Virus record (IMG/VR): IMGVR_UViG_3300001041_000002
Coordinates: 1-64,000 of that record
Reading direction: 5' to 3' (one strand)
DNA: 64,000 nt
Source of the DNA: a virus
Made by a program: the position numbers and the translations under genes. Below the pieces are notes generated by a model. The model worked only from the letters and a program-made list of their open reading frames with translations, was not told the DNA's origin and did not search any database. Of this stretch, positions 34,893 to 41,167 are shown piece after piece; within the stretch, counting starts at the first letter, position 1, and each line of letters begins with the position of its first letter.

Positions 34893-35163
34893 GTATCAAA
34901 GAATCGTTACCGAAACTCTATTTTAACATTATGATGCCATTGGCGTCAGCGTAGTGCGATCTTTTGAATTCCCTGCTAGCTACTGTCATCTCCTCTGCCT
35001 CTGATTCTGGGCCGTAGTCCTATTGCAATACCAAATGATTTTACACCATAATGCCAGTTTGTCTCTACCGGGGATAACTTACCTCTATTTAAGGATTACA
35101 ACCCAATGTCTTTTGCCCTACTAGAATTAACGGTCGAGCCTGAACGCGAGAGTCTTTTGATAC
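34893..35163 (-). ncRNA. structured leader RNA of the nuclease gene (unassigned)
   Basis: The gap of 430 bases between genes holds a GC-enriched segment closed by GTATCAAAGA (34893-34902) and TCTTTTGATAC (35153-35163), ten pairs with one bulged base. A full consensus promoter on the minus strand (35188-35219) would start the RNA about 18 bases outside the closing stem. The RNA ends 30 bases before the nuclease ATG at 34863. Inner pairings were not resolved. It could be a cis-acting leader or an independent small RNA; no terminator separates it from the gene. I could not match it to tmRNA or a riboswitch. Confidence 0.55.
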
Positions 35164-35187
35164 ATCAATAACTCAAGGGAGACGACA

Positions 35188-35219
35188 CAAATATACAACA
35201 TTATTTTATAACCACCAAA
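35188..35219 (-). promoter_or_regulatory. consensus promoter for the leader RNA and nuclease gene
   Basis: The minus strand reads TTTG (35216-35219), a 20-base spacer and TATATTTG (35188-35195), a complete Bacteroidetes promoter. Predicted start near 35180. Confidence 0.75.
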
Positions 35220-35293
35220 CATTTCACAAACTATTTAATCAATCGCTAAACGACTATAAACATAGTCAATCAACTAAAGATTTAGTTTAAATA

Positions 35294-35539
35294 CTATTTT
35301 TTAAACTTCTTGTCAGCAAAGTAATCTTTATAATCAAAAAAACCAACTAAACACAAAGCCCCATTCATAACCAAGTCAAACCATGTATGATTAACGACAG
35401 TCACTAAATTCAACAACACAGCCAGAACTATAGCCCGTCTGATATTCAACCTGTAACAAACCCACTTGTAAAAACCACTGCCCCGAAACTTTGCAAAAAC
35501 ACCGGAAACCCACAACTTAAACTTTGATAAAATAACCAT
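35294..35539 (-). CDS. small membrane protein
   Basis: 81 residues: a basic aromatic N-terminal half (KLWVSGVFAKFRGSGFYKWV) and two hydrophobic stretches (IVLAVLLNLVTVV and LVMNGALCLVGFF). First leftward gene from the divergent hub. Unknown function; inner-membrane location likely. Confidence 0.5.
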   Translation of the reverse strand: MVILSKFKLWVSGVFAKFRGSGFYKWVCYRLNIRRAIVLAVLLNLVTVVNHTWFDLVMNGALCLVGFFDYKDYFADKKFKK

Positions 35540-35903
35540 AATACATGTATTTACCTATCATACGGGAATAACTATAATAAGGTTACATAAATTTTTTGCG
35601 GTGAAAATTTTTCAGAAAAAATATTTTTTTTTGCAAAACTAAAATTATTGAATATCAATGAGTTCACTAACCAACAAGCATAAATCGCGGTGGCTTCGAT
35701 TGAGATTGGGTTCTTCCCCGGGGTCTTTCTCTCTCTGTTTGGTTTGTGGATTCCGTTGGGCGATTTTTCACCTTTACTAACTCTTGGCGTTGATGTTGCA
35801 GTTTCTGCGATGTCATAGCTATATTGTTGCAGCCTCGTTGACTGTATATAGTATTAAAATCCACGCATAGAACCTAACTATCGTGATCTTGTTATAGCCG
35901 TGT
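35540..35903. other. left part of the divergent hub, no supported gene
   Basis: About 360 bases between the leftward and rightward arms. It begins with an AT-rich stretch carrying a TAGTTTTG box on the minus strand (35634-35641) that could serve the gene at 35539. From about 35680 the base composition becomes GC-richer (for example the CCCCGGGG-like patch near 35720), similar to the structured RNA that follows. A 65-codon minus-strand frame here looks accidental. Confidence 0.4.
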
Positions 35904-36343
35904 CGCTACAGCGTGTTGGGCTTATAATAAACATACTGCGGGCAGAGCGAGACTGCCATCATTAATAACCTTTCAGGCTATATACAGAAGTAGACTATCT
36001 ACAACTGTATCATACAGCAAGCGTTCAGTCCGTAAACTCTGTTTAATCCAAGATCGTGTGGAGGTGCACGTGCGTGAAGCCCAGAGGAAAGTTCGGTCAC
36101 TTCGTAGTTGTATAGCTCAATCCATTATGGTCAACCACTACTAGGCTAGGCAGGATATCAGCCAGATAGATAGATTAGGTTGGCCGTAATGTGTTGATTA
36201 ATTTGCCTCGAGGATGCCGCAGTATTGTGGCGCTATATATGTAGTCCGTCAGCCACCAAGCTTTTGGACAGTTTCACCGCGCGACACACTAGTTCTTTAA
36301 TTAAGACGTAAGTGCTCGCCAGATATATGCAGTTAGTGTAGCG
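35904..36343 (+). ncRNA. large structured RNA of the divergent hub, with RNase P RNA-like blocks
   Basis: No frame is open, GC content rises well above the surroundings, and CGCTACA (35904-35910) pairs with TGTAGCG (36337-36343) to enclose about 440 bases. Inside, GAGGAAAGTTCGG (36084-36096) resembles the conserved GAGGAAAGTCCGG block of bacterial RNase P RNA. GCTTTTGGACAGTTTCACC (36260-36278) resembles the 3' end of E. coli rnpB (GCTTATCGGTCAGTTTCACC). AAGTTCGGT (36089-36097) can pair with ACCAAGCTT (36255-36263) as P4 would, with one mismatch, and GTAAACT (36032-36038) with AGTTTCAC (36270-36277, one bulge) as P1. The specificity domain is missing and P2/P3 are not convincing. Strand follows these matches. 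It may instead be an unrelated large phage RNA of the GOLLD/ROOL kind. Confidence 0.45.
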
Positions 36344-36483
36344 GTGTTTATTAGCTAAGTAATTGAGGCAGAGAGCGTGAGAGGAGAGAACTAACCTTCC
36401 ATCCCCCTTAATCGCTCATATCCTAAATCACAATATTTCCTTACATATTAACAATCGCTAATTAACAATCTAAATTATAAGCT
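36344..36483. other. leader region of the first rightward genes
   Basis: 140 bases between the large RNA and the first rightward gene. The first part is GA-rich (GAGGCAGAGAGCGTGAGAGG) and the rest AT-rich. No TAnnTTTG box is present, so early transcription from here may use another promoter type, such as one for a phage RNA polymerase. This is inference only. Confidence 0.35.
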
Positions 36484-36639
36484 ATGGCTAAGATTCTACA
36501 ATTCTACGTGTATGACCGGAAGAATGTCAAGCATGTATACAAGATTAAGGCTGGGAAATATTATTATGATGATAAAGAGATTTCGGCTGATGATTACAAT
36601 GTAGCTCTCGAATGGTTCAATGCCAATCGCAAGAAATAA
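36484..36639 (+). CDS. small basic protein, first gene of the rightward arm
   Basis: 51 residues (AKILQFYVYDRKNVKHVYKI, ending WFNANRKK), a compact basic beta/alpha chain. Preceded by AT-rich sequence with TAACAATC repeats. Function unknown; position suggests very early expression. Confidence 0.6.
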   Translation: MAKILQFYVYDRKNVKHVYKIKAGKYYYDDKEISADDYNVALEWFNANRKK

Positions 36640-36700
36640 AATACTGTCCTAAGCATGACGTTAAAAGGCTCACTAATACTAACAATCTAATCCAATTATC

Positions 36701-36955
36701 ATGATACATAAACTCAACATCAGCCTCAACATTCAAAATGGAGAAAGCAGAAGTAATAATGGAGAACACACTTCGCAAGAAGTAATAAACATACTACTTG
36801 ATTATATAATGGACATAAAAATATGCATGTCTATTGAGGATCAAGAAAACGATGAAAAACAGTTAGCAGTTGATCAAGCTAGAGAATACGCAACCGCCGA
36901 AGAACTTTATATTATTGATCATGGCCAACCTAATCAACCTATCATTAAGTGTTAG
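36701..36955 (+). CDS. small acidic protein
   Basis: 84 residues (MIHKLNISLNIQNGESRSNN, then SQEVINILLDYIMDIKICMS). Acidic and partly helical. No family recognised. Confidence 0.5.
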   Translation: MIHKLNISLNIQNGESRSNNGEHTSQEVINILLDYIMDIKICMSIEDQENDEKQLAVDQAREYATAEELYIIDHGQPNQPIIKC

Positions 36956-37082
36956 CACGTTTAATTGTACTCATGTTAATAGATCTAATTATTCTAGTGC
37001 AAGGCATGAAAGGATTTTGGCTAGATATAATTGGATTCAACAGTTAATAGTATTTAATCAATTAAAAAGCTTTACACAATGA
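36921..37082 (+). CDS. microprotein, 53 residues
   Basis: ATG at 36921 inside the end of the previous gene in another frame. The product is basic (SSARHERILARYNWIQQLIV). It ends in a TGA that overlaps the next ATG (ATGA), which supports translation. Function unknown. Confidence 0.4.
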   Translation: MANLINLSLSVSTFNCTHVNRSNYSSARHERILARYNWIQQLIVFNQLKSFTQ

Positions 37083-37171
37083 AAACATTAAAATATGCTG
37101 CAGCAATTGTCATCGGGGCTATCATCGTTGCCGGAGGAGTTTTCTTCGCTGACTGGTTCATGCCCTTGTGA
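37079..37171 (+). CDS. single-span membrane microprotein, 30 residues
   Basis: MKTLKYAAAIVIGAIIVAGG and a short aromatic end (FFADWFMPL): one membrane segment with a positive-inside N-terminus. It overlaps the previous stop by ATGA. Likely inner-membrane; function unknown. Confidence 0.5.
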   Translation: MKTLKYAAAIVIGAIIVAGGVFFADWFMPL

Positions 37172-37187
37172 TATTAAAGAGAGCCTC

Positions 37188-37254
37188 AAGGATCGGTACT
37201 ATTACACGCCAACCGAGGTAGTAAGATGTATTTAGTGGCAAACAAGCCGATCTT
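37188..37254 (+). ncRNA. short structured RNA element C
   Basis: GATCGG (37191-37196) pairs with CCGATC (37247-37252), extended by two pairs. An inner TACTA/TAGTA stem follows. It lies in the 113-base gap between two microprotein genes. Weaker than the other elements; it could be a small RNA or a message-stability structure. Confidence 0.35.
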
Positions 37255-37284
37255 ATCAATTAAACTAATTTAACAATTATAAGT

Positions 37285-37437
37285 ATGAGAAAATTAACCT
37301 ATTTAATAACTGGATTAGTATTACTTGGATTTCAAATTGCACATTTAATTCAAGGTAATAATACAGATTCAACGGTTTGTATGGTTGGCGCAATGATGTG
37401 TTTTGCGGAATCAATATCAACAGATAAAGACGAGTAA
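37285..37437 (+). CDS. small membrane protein, 50 residues
   Basis: An N-terminal hydrophobic segment (LTYLITGLVLLGFQIAHLI) and a short Cys/Met-containing acidic tail. One membrane span. Unknown function. Confidence 0.55.
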   Translation: MRKLTYLITGLVLLGFQIAHLIQGNNTDSTVCMVGAMMCFAESISTDKDE

Positions 37438-37463
37438 ATCTTAATAATTAACAACTATAATCA

Positions 37464-37610
37464 ATGGCACGAAAATTCCACAGTGTTGTCAGACTGTCAA
37501 ACAGGACGGCAATAGAATTCGATGTATTCGCTTCGAGTAAAATTGAAGCAAACAAAAGTATTGTAAGCCATTTCAATAATGGCAAGATTCAATCCATTAA
37601 AACCTATTAA
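37464..37610 (+). CDS. small basic protein, 48 residues
   Basis: ARKFHSVVRLSNRTAIEFDV, then IEANKSIVSHFNNGKIQSIK: a short beta-alpha-beta-like chain. Ends 2 bases before the next ATG. Unknown function. Confidence 0.55.
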   Translation: MARKFHSVVRLSNRTAIEFDVFASSKIEANKSIVSHFNNGKIQSIKTY

Positions 37611-37612
37611 TC

Positions 37613-37765
37613 ATGACAAGTAAATTAAAATTATCCGTCATAATAGGGTTATTTCTCTCTGTATGTAGTATAATTTCAATTTACCATGAGTCTTATGTGG
37701 CAGCTTTCGTGCTGTTAATTATTCTTGTAGTATCAGTCGACACAATTTACAGAAGAATCAAATGA
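37613..37765 (+). CDS. small membrane protein, 50 residues
   Basis: Two hydrophobic stretches (LSVIIGLFLSVCSIISI and VAAFVLLIILVVSV) and a basic tail. Overlaps the next gene by ATGA. Unknown function. Confidence 0.55.
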   Translation: MTSKLKLSVIIGLFLSVCSIISIYHESYVAAFVLLIILVVSVDTIYRRIK

Positions 37766-37935
37766 CCCTATTAATCATCGTTATCAGTTGGATTGCCTTG
37801 GGTTGTTTCAATGTGTTCAAGCTCTATCAATCAGAGAAATGTGCTGACATAATTGAAACACTCTTTGCAATGCTATTAGCGCCTTTTTACACTATTTTAG
37901 CGTTTATAATTATCTTCATCATTAAAAAGTGGTAG
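37762..37935 (+). CDS. small membrane protein, 57 residues
   Basis: Two membrane segments (TLLIIVISWIALGCFNVF and LLAPFYTILAFIIIFI) separated by a polar loop. Coupled to the previous membrane protein, so the two may form a complex. Unknown function. Confidence 0.55.
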   Translation: MTLLIIVISWIALGCFNVFKLYQSEKCADIIETLFAMLLAPFYTILAFIIIFIIKKW

Positions 37936-37971
37936 TTTATAAGTATTAACAAAAGCAAATAAATAAACAAA

Positions 37972-38442
37972 ATGAAAGCAAAATTAAGTAATTATTATCG
38001 TAAGCCAGGTGGAACTATGGTTTTCGTGTACATCGTTATTGGTACAGACGTTGAATTGGCAAATTTCAAAGCCGCTAAAGAAAAAGAAGTTACCGGCAGT
38101 GGTAAATCAGCTTATGTTGAAAACGAGGCCCGACAACCACTATTCTTCAGTACTCGTCCATTAAGCACCAATCGTGCAGAGTTAATACCATTGACCATCA
38201 CTACCACTGGTAGGGTTGTTGCCGACGATTTAACCAAAGTGTTGACGCAAGAGGCCAAGCTTGATGATTATATCATGCAAGAAAAAGCCAAAATTATGGC
38301 TAAAGCCGCATTGTCCGGTGGGTTGAACAACTTAACCGATCTTACTTCAACTCGTCCGGTTGCCACAGAGCAAGAGGTTGAAGAGGTATTAAACGGCGCA
38401 ATTGACACTCCGGTTGAGGTTGCTGACAATGTGCCATCATAA
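37972..38442 (+). CDS. conserved early protein, nucleic-acid-binding candidate
   Basis: 156 residues. The N-terminal part (KLSNYYRKPGGTMVFVYIVI, then FFSTRPLSTNRAELIPLTIT) is beta-rich, and the C-terminal third is helical, ending in an acidic tail, a layout seen in small phage ssDNA-binding or recombination accessory proteins. That function is a guess. Codon use is less AT-biased than its neighbours, suggesting strong expression. Confidence 0.55.
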   Translation: MKAKLSNYYRKPGGTMVFVYIVIGTDVELANFKAAKEKEVTGSGKSAYVENEARQPLFFSTRPLSTNRAELIPLTITTTGRVVADDLTKVLTQEAKLDDYIMQEKAKIMAKAALSGGLNNLTDLTSTRPVATEQEVEEVLNGAIDTPVEVADNVPS

Positions 38443-38450
38443 GAAGTAAA

Positions 38451-38503
38451 ATAATATGGGTGCCGCAAAGGATTAAATGGACAGCAAATCCAGCCCATAT
38501 TAT
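38451..38503 (+). ncRNA. structured RNA element D upstream of tRNA-Ile
   Basis: ATAATATGGG (38451-38460) pairs perfectly with CCCATATTAT (38494-38503). Inside, GGATT (38470-38474) pairs with AATCC (38487-38491). It ends 6 bases before tRNA-Ile and starts 8 bases after the upstream stop. It lacks a T-run, so it is not an ordinary terminator; a tRNA-processing or leader element is possible. Confidence 0.5.
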
Positions 38504-38509
38504 GATCAT

Positions 38510-38583
38510 TGCCAATTAACTCAGTTGGTCAGAGTTCTAAGCTTATACCTTAGCGGTCACTGGTTCAAGTCCAGTATTGGCAA
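38510..38583 (+). tRNA. tRNA-Ile (anticodon UAU)
   Basis: Full cloverleaf: acceptor TGCCAAT/ATTGGCA, D arm closed by ACTC/GAGT, anticodon arm CTAAG-CTTATAC-CTTAG, T arm ACTGG-TTCAAGT-CCAGT, discriminator A. The anticodon UAU reads the AUA codon, which is frequent in these AT-rich genes. CCA is not encoded. Identity assumes an unmodified anticodon. Confidence 0.93.
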
Positions 38584-38611
38584 CAAATAATAACATTTTA
38601 AAACAATAACT

Positions 38612-38695
38612 ATGAATACAGAATTAATTGCATTTTTAATAGGTGTTGTTATAGGCATATTTATAGCAATATTATGGATATCGGAAAAAAAATAA
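38612..38695 (+). CDS. single-span membrane microprotein, 27 residues
   Basis: NTELIAFLIGVVIGIFIAIL then WISEKK: one membrane segment. Short but similar in style to the other membrane microproteins here. Unknown function. Confidence 0.45.
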   Translation: MNTELIAFLIGVVIGIFIAILWISEKK

Positions 38696-38707
38696 CACTC
38701 CAGCGGC

Positions 38708-38965
38708 ATGAAAGACTATGAAAAGAAAATTAATGATTTTTCATTTAGCTATGCATCATCATTTAAAGAAAATAATGATCAAAGATTAGTTAGAGATGCA
38801 GTAAGGGCTGGGGCCAAGTCAGAAGCAGCTAAAGAATTTCATCAGCAAGGTATGCATACTGAAGAAAATATGTATTTGAATATGCAATACTACATGGAAT
38901 ATTGTGAAAGAAATGGATATACAACTCCAATGGATTGGATTAAAAATCATAAACATTTTAAATGA
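38708..38965 (+). CDS. small helical protein
   Basis: 85 residues, charged and helical (QRLVRDAVRAGAKSEAAKEF, then YYMEYCERNGYTTPMDWIKN). Overlaps the next gene by ATGA. Unknown function. Confidence 0.55.
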   Translation: MKDYEKKINDFSFSYASSFKENNDQRLVRDAVRAGAKSEAAKEFHQQGMHTEENMYLNMQYYMEYCERNGYTTPMDWIKNHKHFK

Positions 38966-39087
38966 AAAAACTCTTCACCATAATAATTATGACATTGATA
39001 TTATCATCATGTGCTAGTTTTAATAAAGCGGCTAAATACCCTAAAGGCACACAAGAAAACACGGATTGGAGGATTAATAAGTTATGA
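38962..39087 (+). CDS. small lipoprotein, 41 residues
   Basis: A short signal sequence ending in a lipobox (TLILSSCASFN, Cys17), then a polar mature part of about 25 residues. Expected to be lipidated and held in the envelope. Small phage lipoproteins can act in superinfection exclusion or as outer-membrane spanins; neither is shown here. Confidence 0.6.
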   Translation: MKKLFTIIIMTLILSSCASFNKAAKYPKGTQENTDWRINKL

Positions 39088-39197
39088 GTAAATTCAATCC
39101 ATATTGCGGAGAAGAATATGAATATCACTCAATATCAGATGATGAATGGTGAAGTTCGTATTTAGAATGGTGTGATGAAAATCTTAATGATGATTAA
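39084..39197 (+). pseudogene. small acidic protein frame interrupted by TGA
   Basis: The frame starts at ATG 39084 (overlapping the lipoprotein stop), runs 22 codons (MSKFNPYCGEEYEYHSISDD then EW) and meets TGA at 39150-39152. The same frame continues for 14 acidic and aromatic codons (SSYLEWCDENLNDD) to TAA at 39197. The continuity suggests a Trp codon changed to TGA, or a short gene followed by chance. Other genes here end in TGA, so code reassignment is unlikely. Confidence 0.4.
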
Positions 39198-39199
39198 CC

Positions 39200-39286
39200 A
39201 TGAAATCATATACTTGCGCTATATGTAAATGTACATATACGGGGATAGTTTGTCCTAATTGCGGATCAATAGTAACATCAGAATAA
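39200..39286 (+). CDS. zinc-ribbon microprotein, 28 residues
   Basis: MKSYTCAICKCTYTGIVCPN and CGSIVTSE: two CxxC pairs (C6/C9 and C18/C21) 8 residues apart, a minimal zinc ribbon. Unknown partner. Confidence 0.55.
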   Translation: MKSYTCAICKCTYTGIVCPNCGSIVTSE

Positions 39287-39288
39287 TT

Positions 39289-39936
39289 ATGAATAGAAAA
39301 CATAAAGTAATACTGCTTTCAGACAATAGAAATGCAAGATATAAAGACATTGTAACATCTCCTAGATACAAGAATAAAATACAGCTATTTGGGACATTTG
39401 AAAATAGTTATGAAAACGAATGTAAAACTCAACATCTTTACATTATTTCTGATAAAGAAATTAAAGAAGGTAATTGGTTTGTTTCAAGCAAAACAATACA
39501 TAAATGTACATACATTATTGAAGATACTAACGAAATAATGTGTAATATATGTGATGGAACTGGTTTTATTCAACTTGGAATAAAAACGAATAAATGTCAT
39601 AAAATTATAGCCTCGACCAACACCTCACTTAACCTTCCACAACTTTCTCAATCATTTATTACTAAATATATTGAAGAATATAACAAAAGTAATATTATTA
39701 CCGAAGTTATGGTTGAATATGATGAAGAACCAACTATTGATGGTGATTCTGACAAGTACGCCGAGTTACATATCAACTCTAAAGACAATACTATAATCAT
39801 TAAAGATGCCAAGACTAATTGGAGTAAAGACGAAATAATTGTTTTAATTAACAAGTTTGCAGAAAGATTTATGCCACACACAGACAAGGTGTTTGTTAAA
39901 GAAGCAATAAATAATTGGATTAATAGAAATACATAA
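39289..39936 (+). CDS. conserved hypothetical phage protein
   Basis: 215 residues from the ATG at 39289, chosen over an upstream start that overlaps the zinc-ribbon gene. Two Cys in CNICDGTG suggest a zinc knuckle at about 92-95. The segment KIIASTNTSLNLPQLSQSFI followed by YIEEYNKSNIITEVMVEYDE is a pattern I recognise from hypothetical proteins in many Bacteroidetes phages. Function unknown. Confidence 0.6.
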   Translation: MNRKHKVILLSDNRNARYKDIVTSPRYKNKIQLFGTFENSYENECKTQHLYIISDKEIKEGNWFVSSKTIHKCTYIIEDTNEIMCNICDGTGFIQLGIKTNKCHKIIASTNTSLNLPQLSQSFITKYIEEYNKSNIITEVMVEYDEEPTIDGDSDKYAELHINSKDNTIIIKDAKTNWSKDEIIVLINKFAERFMPHTDKVFVKEAINNWINRNT

Positions 39937-39940
39937 CATA

Positions 39941-40047
39941 ACTATCAGGAGCCTAGATTTTGAATTTTTACGGTTAGTTTTAGGTTTTTTAAGGTTTGTT
40001 CATAGATGTCAATAAGTACTTCATGTGTTTTATTGGCTCCTGGTAGT
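39941..40047 (+). ncRNA. structured RNA element E
   Basis: ACTATCAGGAGCC (39941-39953) pairs with GGCTCCTGGTAGT (40035-40047): 13 pairs with one wobble. The 80-base interior is U-rich. It begins 5 bases after the upstream stop and is followed by TTTTTAAAAA. It is the first of four consecutive stem-closed elements in the 700-base gene-free interval 39937-40635. Confidence 0.55.
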
Positions 40048-40063
40048 TTTTAAAAACATAAGA

Positions 40064-40229
40064 CATAAATATCTGCATAAGACTCAAATGCGAGTTGAAA
40101 GGAGTTGCATAATGATTAGAATTGATCACTATTTGAGGCTGCAAATTTTATGCGCAGAATCCTGCTCTAAGTTGCAAATTAACAGGTTGGCTTAAGTAAC
40201 CATCTAAAATTCTCGCTTAGATATTTATG
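40064..40229 (+). ncRNA. structured RNA element F
   Basis: CATAAATATCT (40064-40074) pairs with AGATATTTATG (40219-40229), then GCGAG (40090-40094) with CTCGC (40212-40216). Inside are GCAG-AATC-CTGC, a GCATAA/TTATGC stem and GGTT-ggcttaagt-AACC. No open frame. Unassigned. Confidence 0.55.
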
Positions 40230-40243
40230 TTTTTAATAATACA

Positions 40244-40344
40244 ACAACTAATACTACTTAGTCTGTTTTTATTGAAGCTATCAATCTAAACTTAAAGTAC
40301 TGTCTGGTAACTCAGTGATCCTGTATAGTCAGACTATTAGTTGT
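40244..40344 (+). ncRNA. structured RNA element G
   Basis: ACAACTAA (40244-40251) pairs with TTAGTTGT (40337-40344) and, after a 7-base bulge, TAGTCTG (40259-40265) pairs with CAGACTA (40330-40336): 15 pairs in total. The interior is about 64 bases. Unassigned. Confidence 0.55.
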
Positions 40345-40353
40345 TTATAAGAT

Positions 40354-40470
40354 AATAACAATAACACTGTTTACGTATGGTTCGATTCCACGGGGCTCAA
40401 AATAGTGAAATAGTAATAAAGTAACTATAAAAGGGCAGCGCAATAGCTAAGAGGATAGCTTATTGTTATT
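40354..40470 (+). ncRNA. structured RNA element H with tRNA-like fragments
   Basis: AATAACAATAA (40354-40364) pairs perfectly with TTATTGTTATT (40460-40470). Inside are three possible hairpins: CACT/AGTG enclosing a TTCGATT sequence that fits the tRNA T-loop consensus, ATAGT-aataaagta-ACTAT, and AGCT-aagaggat-AGCT, which resembles a D arm. Order and stems do not form a normal tRNA. Unassigned. Confidence 0.5.
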
Positions 40471-40635
40471 TTTAAAGATAATAACGCTCGAAATCACGAG
40501 TGTTTCTGTAATAAAGATATAAACCGGTCAGCATCTAGTATGGATTTATCCAGAAGTTTCAATCCCGTCAGATATTGTATAAAAGCAGTTTTGGAGTGAT
40601 TAAATGACTTAATTTAACAATTAAAATAAAACATC
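40471..40635 (+). other. leader of the 90-residue gene, weak structure
   Basis: 165 bases between element H and the next gene. CTCG-aaatca-CGAG and GGAT-tt-ATCC hairpins and a sequence TTCAATC like a T-loop are visible, but no closing stem was found. No promoter box seen. Confidence 0.3.
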
Positions 40636-40908
40636 ATGAGAGTAAATCAAGAATTAAGAATTCGTTGGAATCACAGTAGAAGTACTCGTGAAACAGTGTG
40701 TCAGATTTTAGATAACGATGATAATGTCGTTGCAGCCGGTATTGCAAGAGCGTTCGTTAAAGACCCATTTTGTAAGGCCAAAGGCAGAAATGCTTCATTA
40801 ACTAAAGCCTTAAAAGCTGAGAATGCTCATGGAGTAAAAAAGCTTAATAAAGAGGCCAGAACTCAGGTGTGGGCTGTTTGCCGTGAAAACCGTGTAAAAC
40901 TATACTAA
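40636..40908 (+). CDS. small basic protein, nucleic-acid-binding candidate
   Basis: 90 residues, basic, with beta then helical parts (QELRIRWNHSRSTRETVCQI, then KGRNASLTKALKAENAHGVK). Codon use is well balanced compared with neighbours. It overlaps the next gene (TAATG). A DNA- or RNA-binding role is possible from charge alone. Confidence 0.55.
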   Translation: MRVNQELRIRWNHSRSTRETVCQILDNDDNVVAAGIARAFVKDPFCKAKGRNASLTKALKAENAHGVKKLNKEARTQVWAVCRENRVKLY

Positions 40909-41084
40909 TGTCACAGAGAATTCAAAACATATTATCAGCTCCAGCCAAGGTGCCAGTAATGATAAAGAAAGGTCGCAAAATGGTTCAGTTGACTAAGACT
41001 ACTAAGAGCGGTCAGGTTAAGAACGTGTGGGAAGATAACCCAGACAGTAAAATCGTTAAACAAGTTAAACATTGGAAAGTCTAA
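40908..41084 (+). CDS. small basic protein, 58 residues
   Basis: SQRIQNILSAPAKVPVMIKK then GRKMVQLTKTTKSGQVKNVW: basic, beta-rich. Coupled to the previous gene by TAATG. Unknown function. Confidence 0.5.
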   Translation: MSQRIQNILSAPAKVPVMIKKGRKMVQLTKTTKSGQVKNVWEDNPDSKIVKQVKHWKV

Positions 41085-41086
41085 TC

Positions 41087-41164
41087 ATGTACACAAAAGA
41101 AGAATTAACTAAAATTATAGATGCCAGGATCAGAGATGATCAGAGTATTTTATACACAGAATAA
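41087..41164 (+). CDS. microprotein, 25 residues
   Basis: MYTKEELTKIIDARIRDDQS then ILYTE, one amphipathic helix, 2 bases after the previous stop and 3 bases before RNA element I. Very short, so uncertain. Confidence 0.35.
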   Translation: MYTKEELTKIIDARIRDDQSILYTE

Positions 41165-41167
41165 TTA

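Noticed and set aside
34870-35190. tmRNA or tRNA on the minus strand
   Set aside because: A TTGTAA anticodon-like loop and GC-rich composition caught the eye, but no acceptor/T-arm pairing or tag-like reading frame could be built.
35667-35864. 65-codon minus-strand reading frame
   Set aside because: It lies in the GC-rich hub, has low-complexity Arg/Gln/Ser content and no start context; likely incidental to RNA sequence.
40480-40600. second tRNA-like gene near TTCAATC
   Set aside because: The T-loop motif is present, but the T stem has only three of five pairs and no acceptor stem was found.
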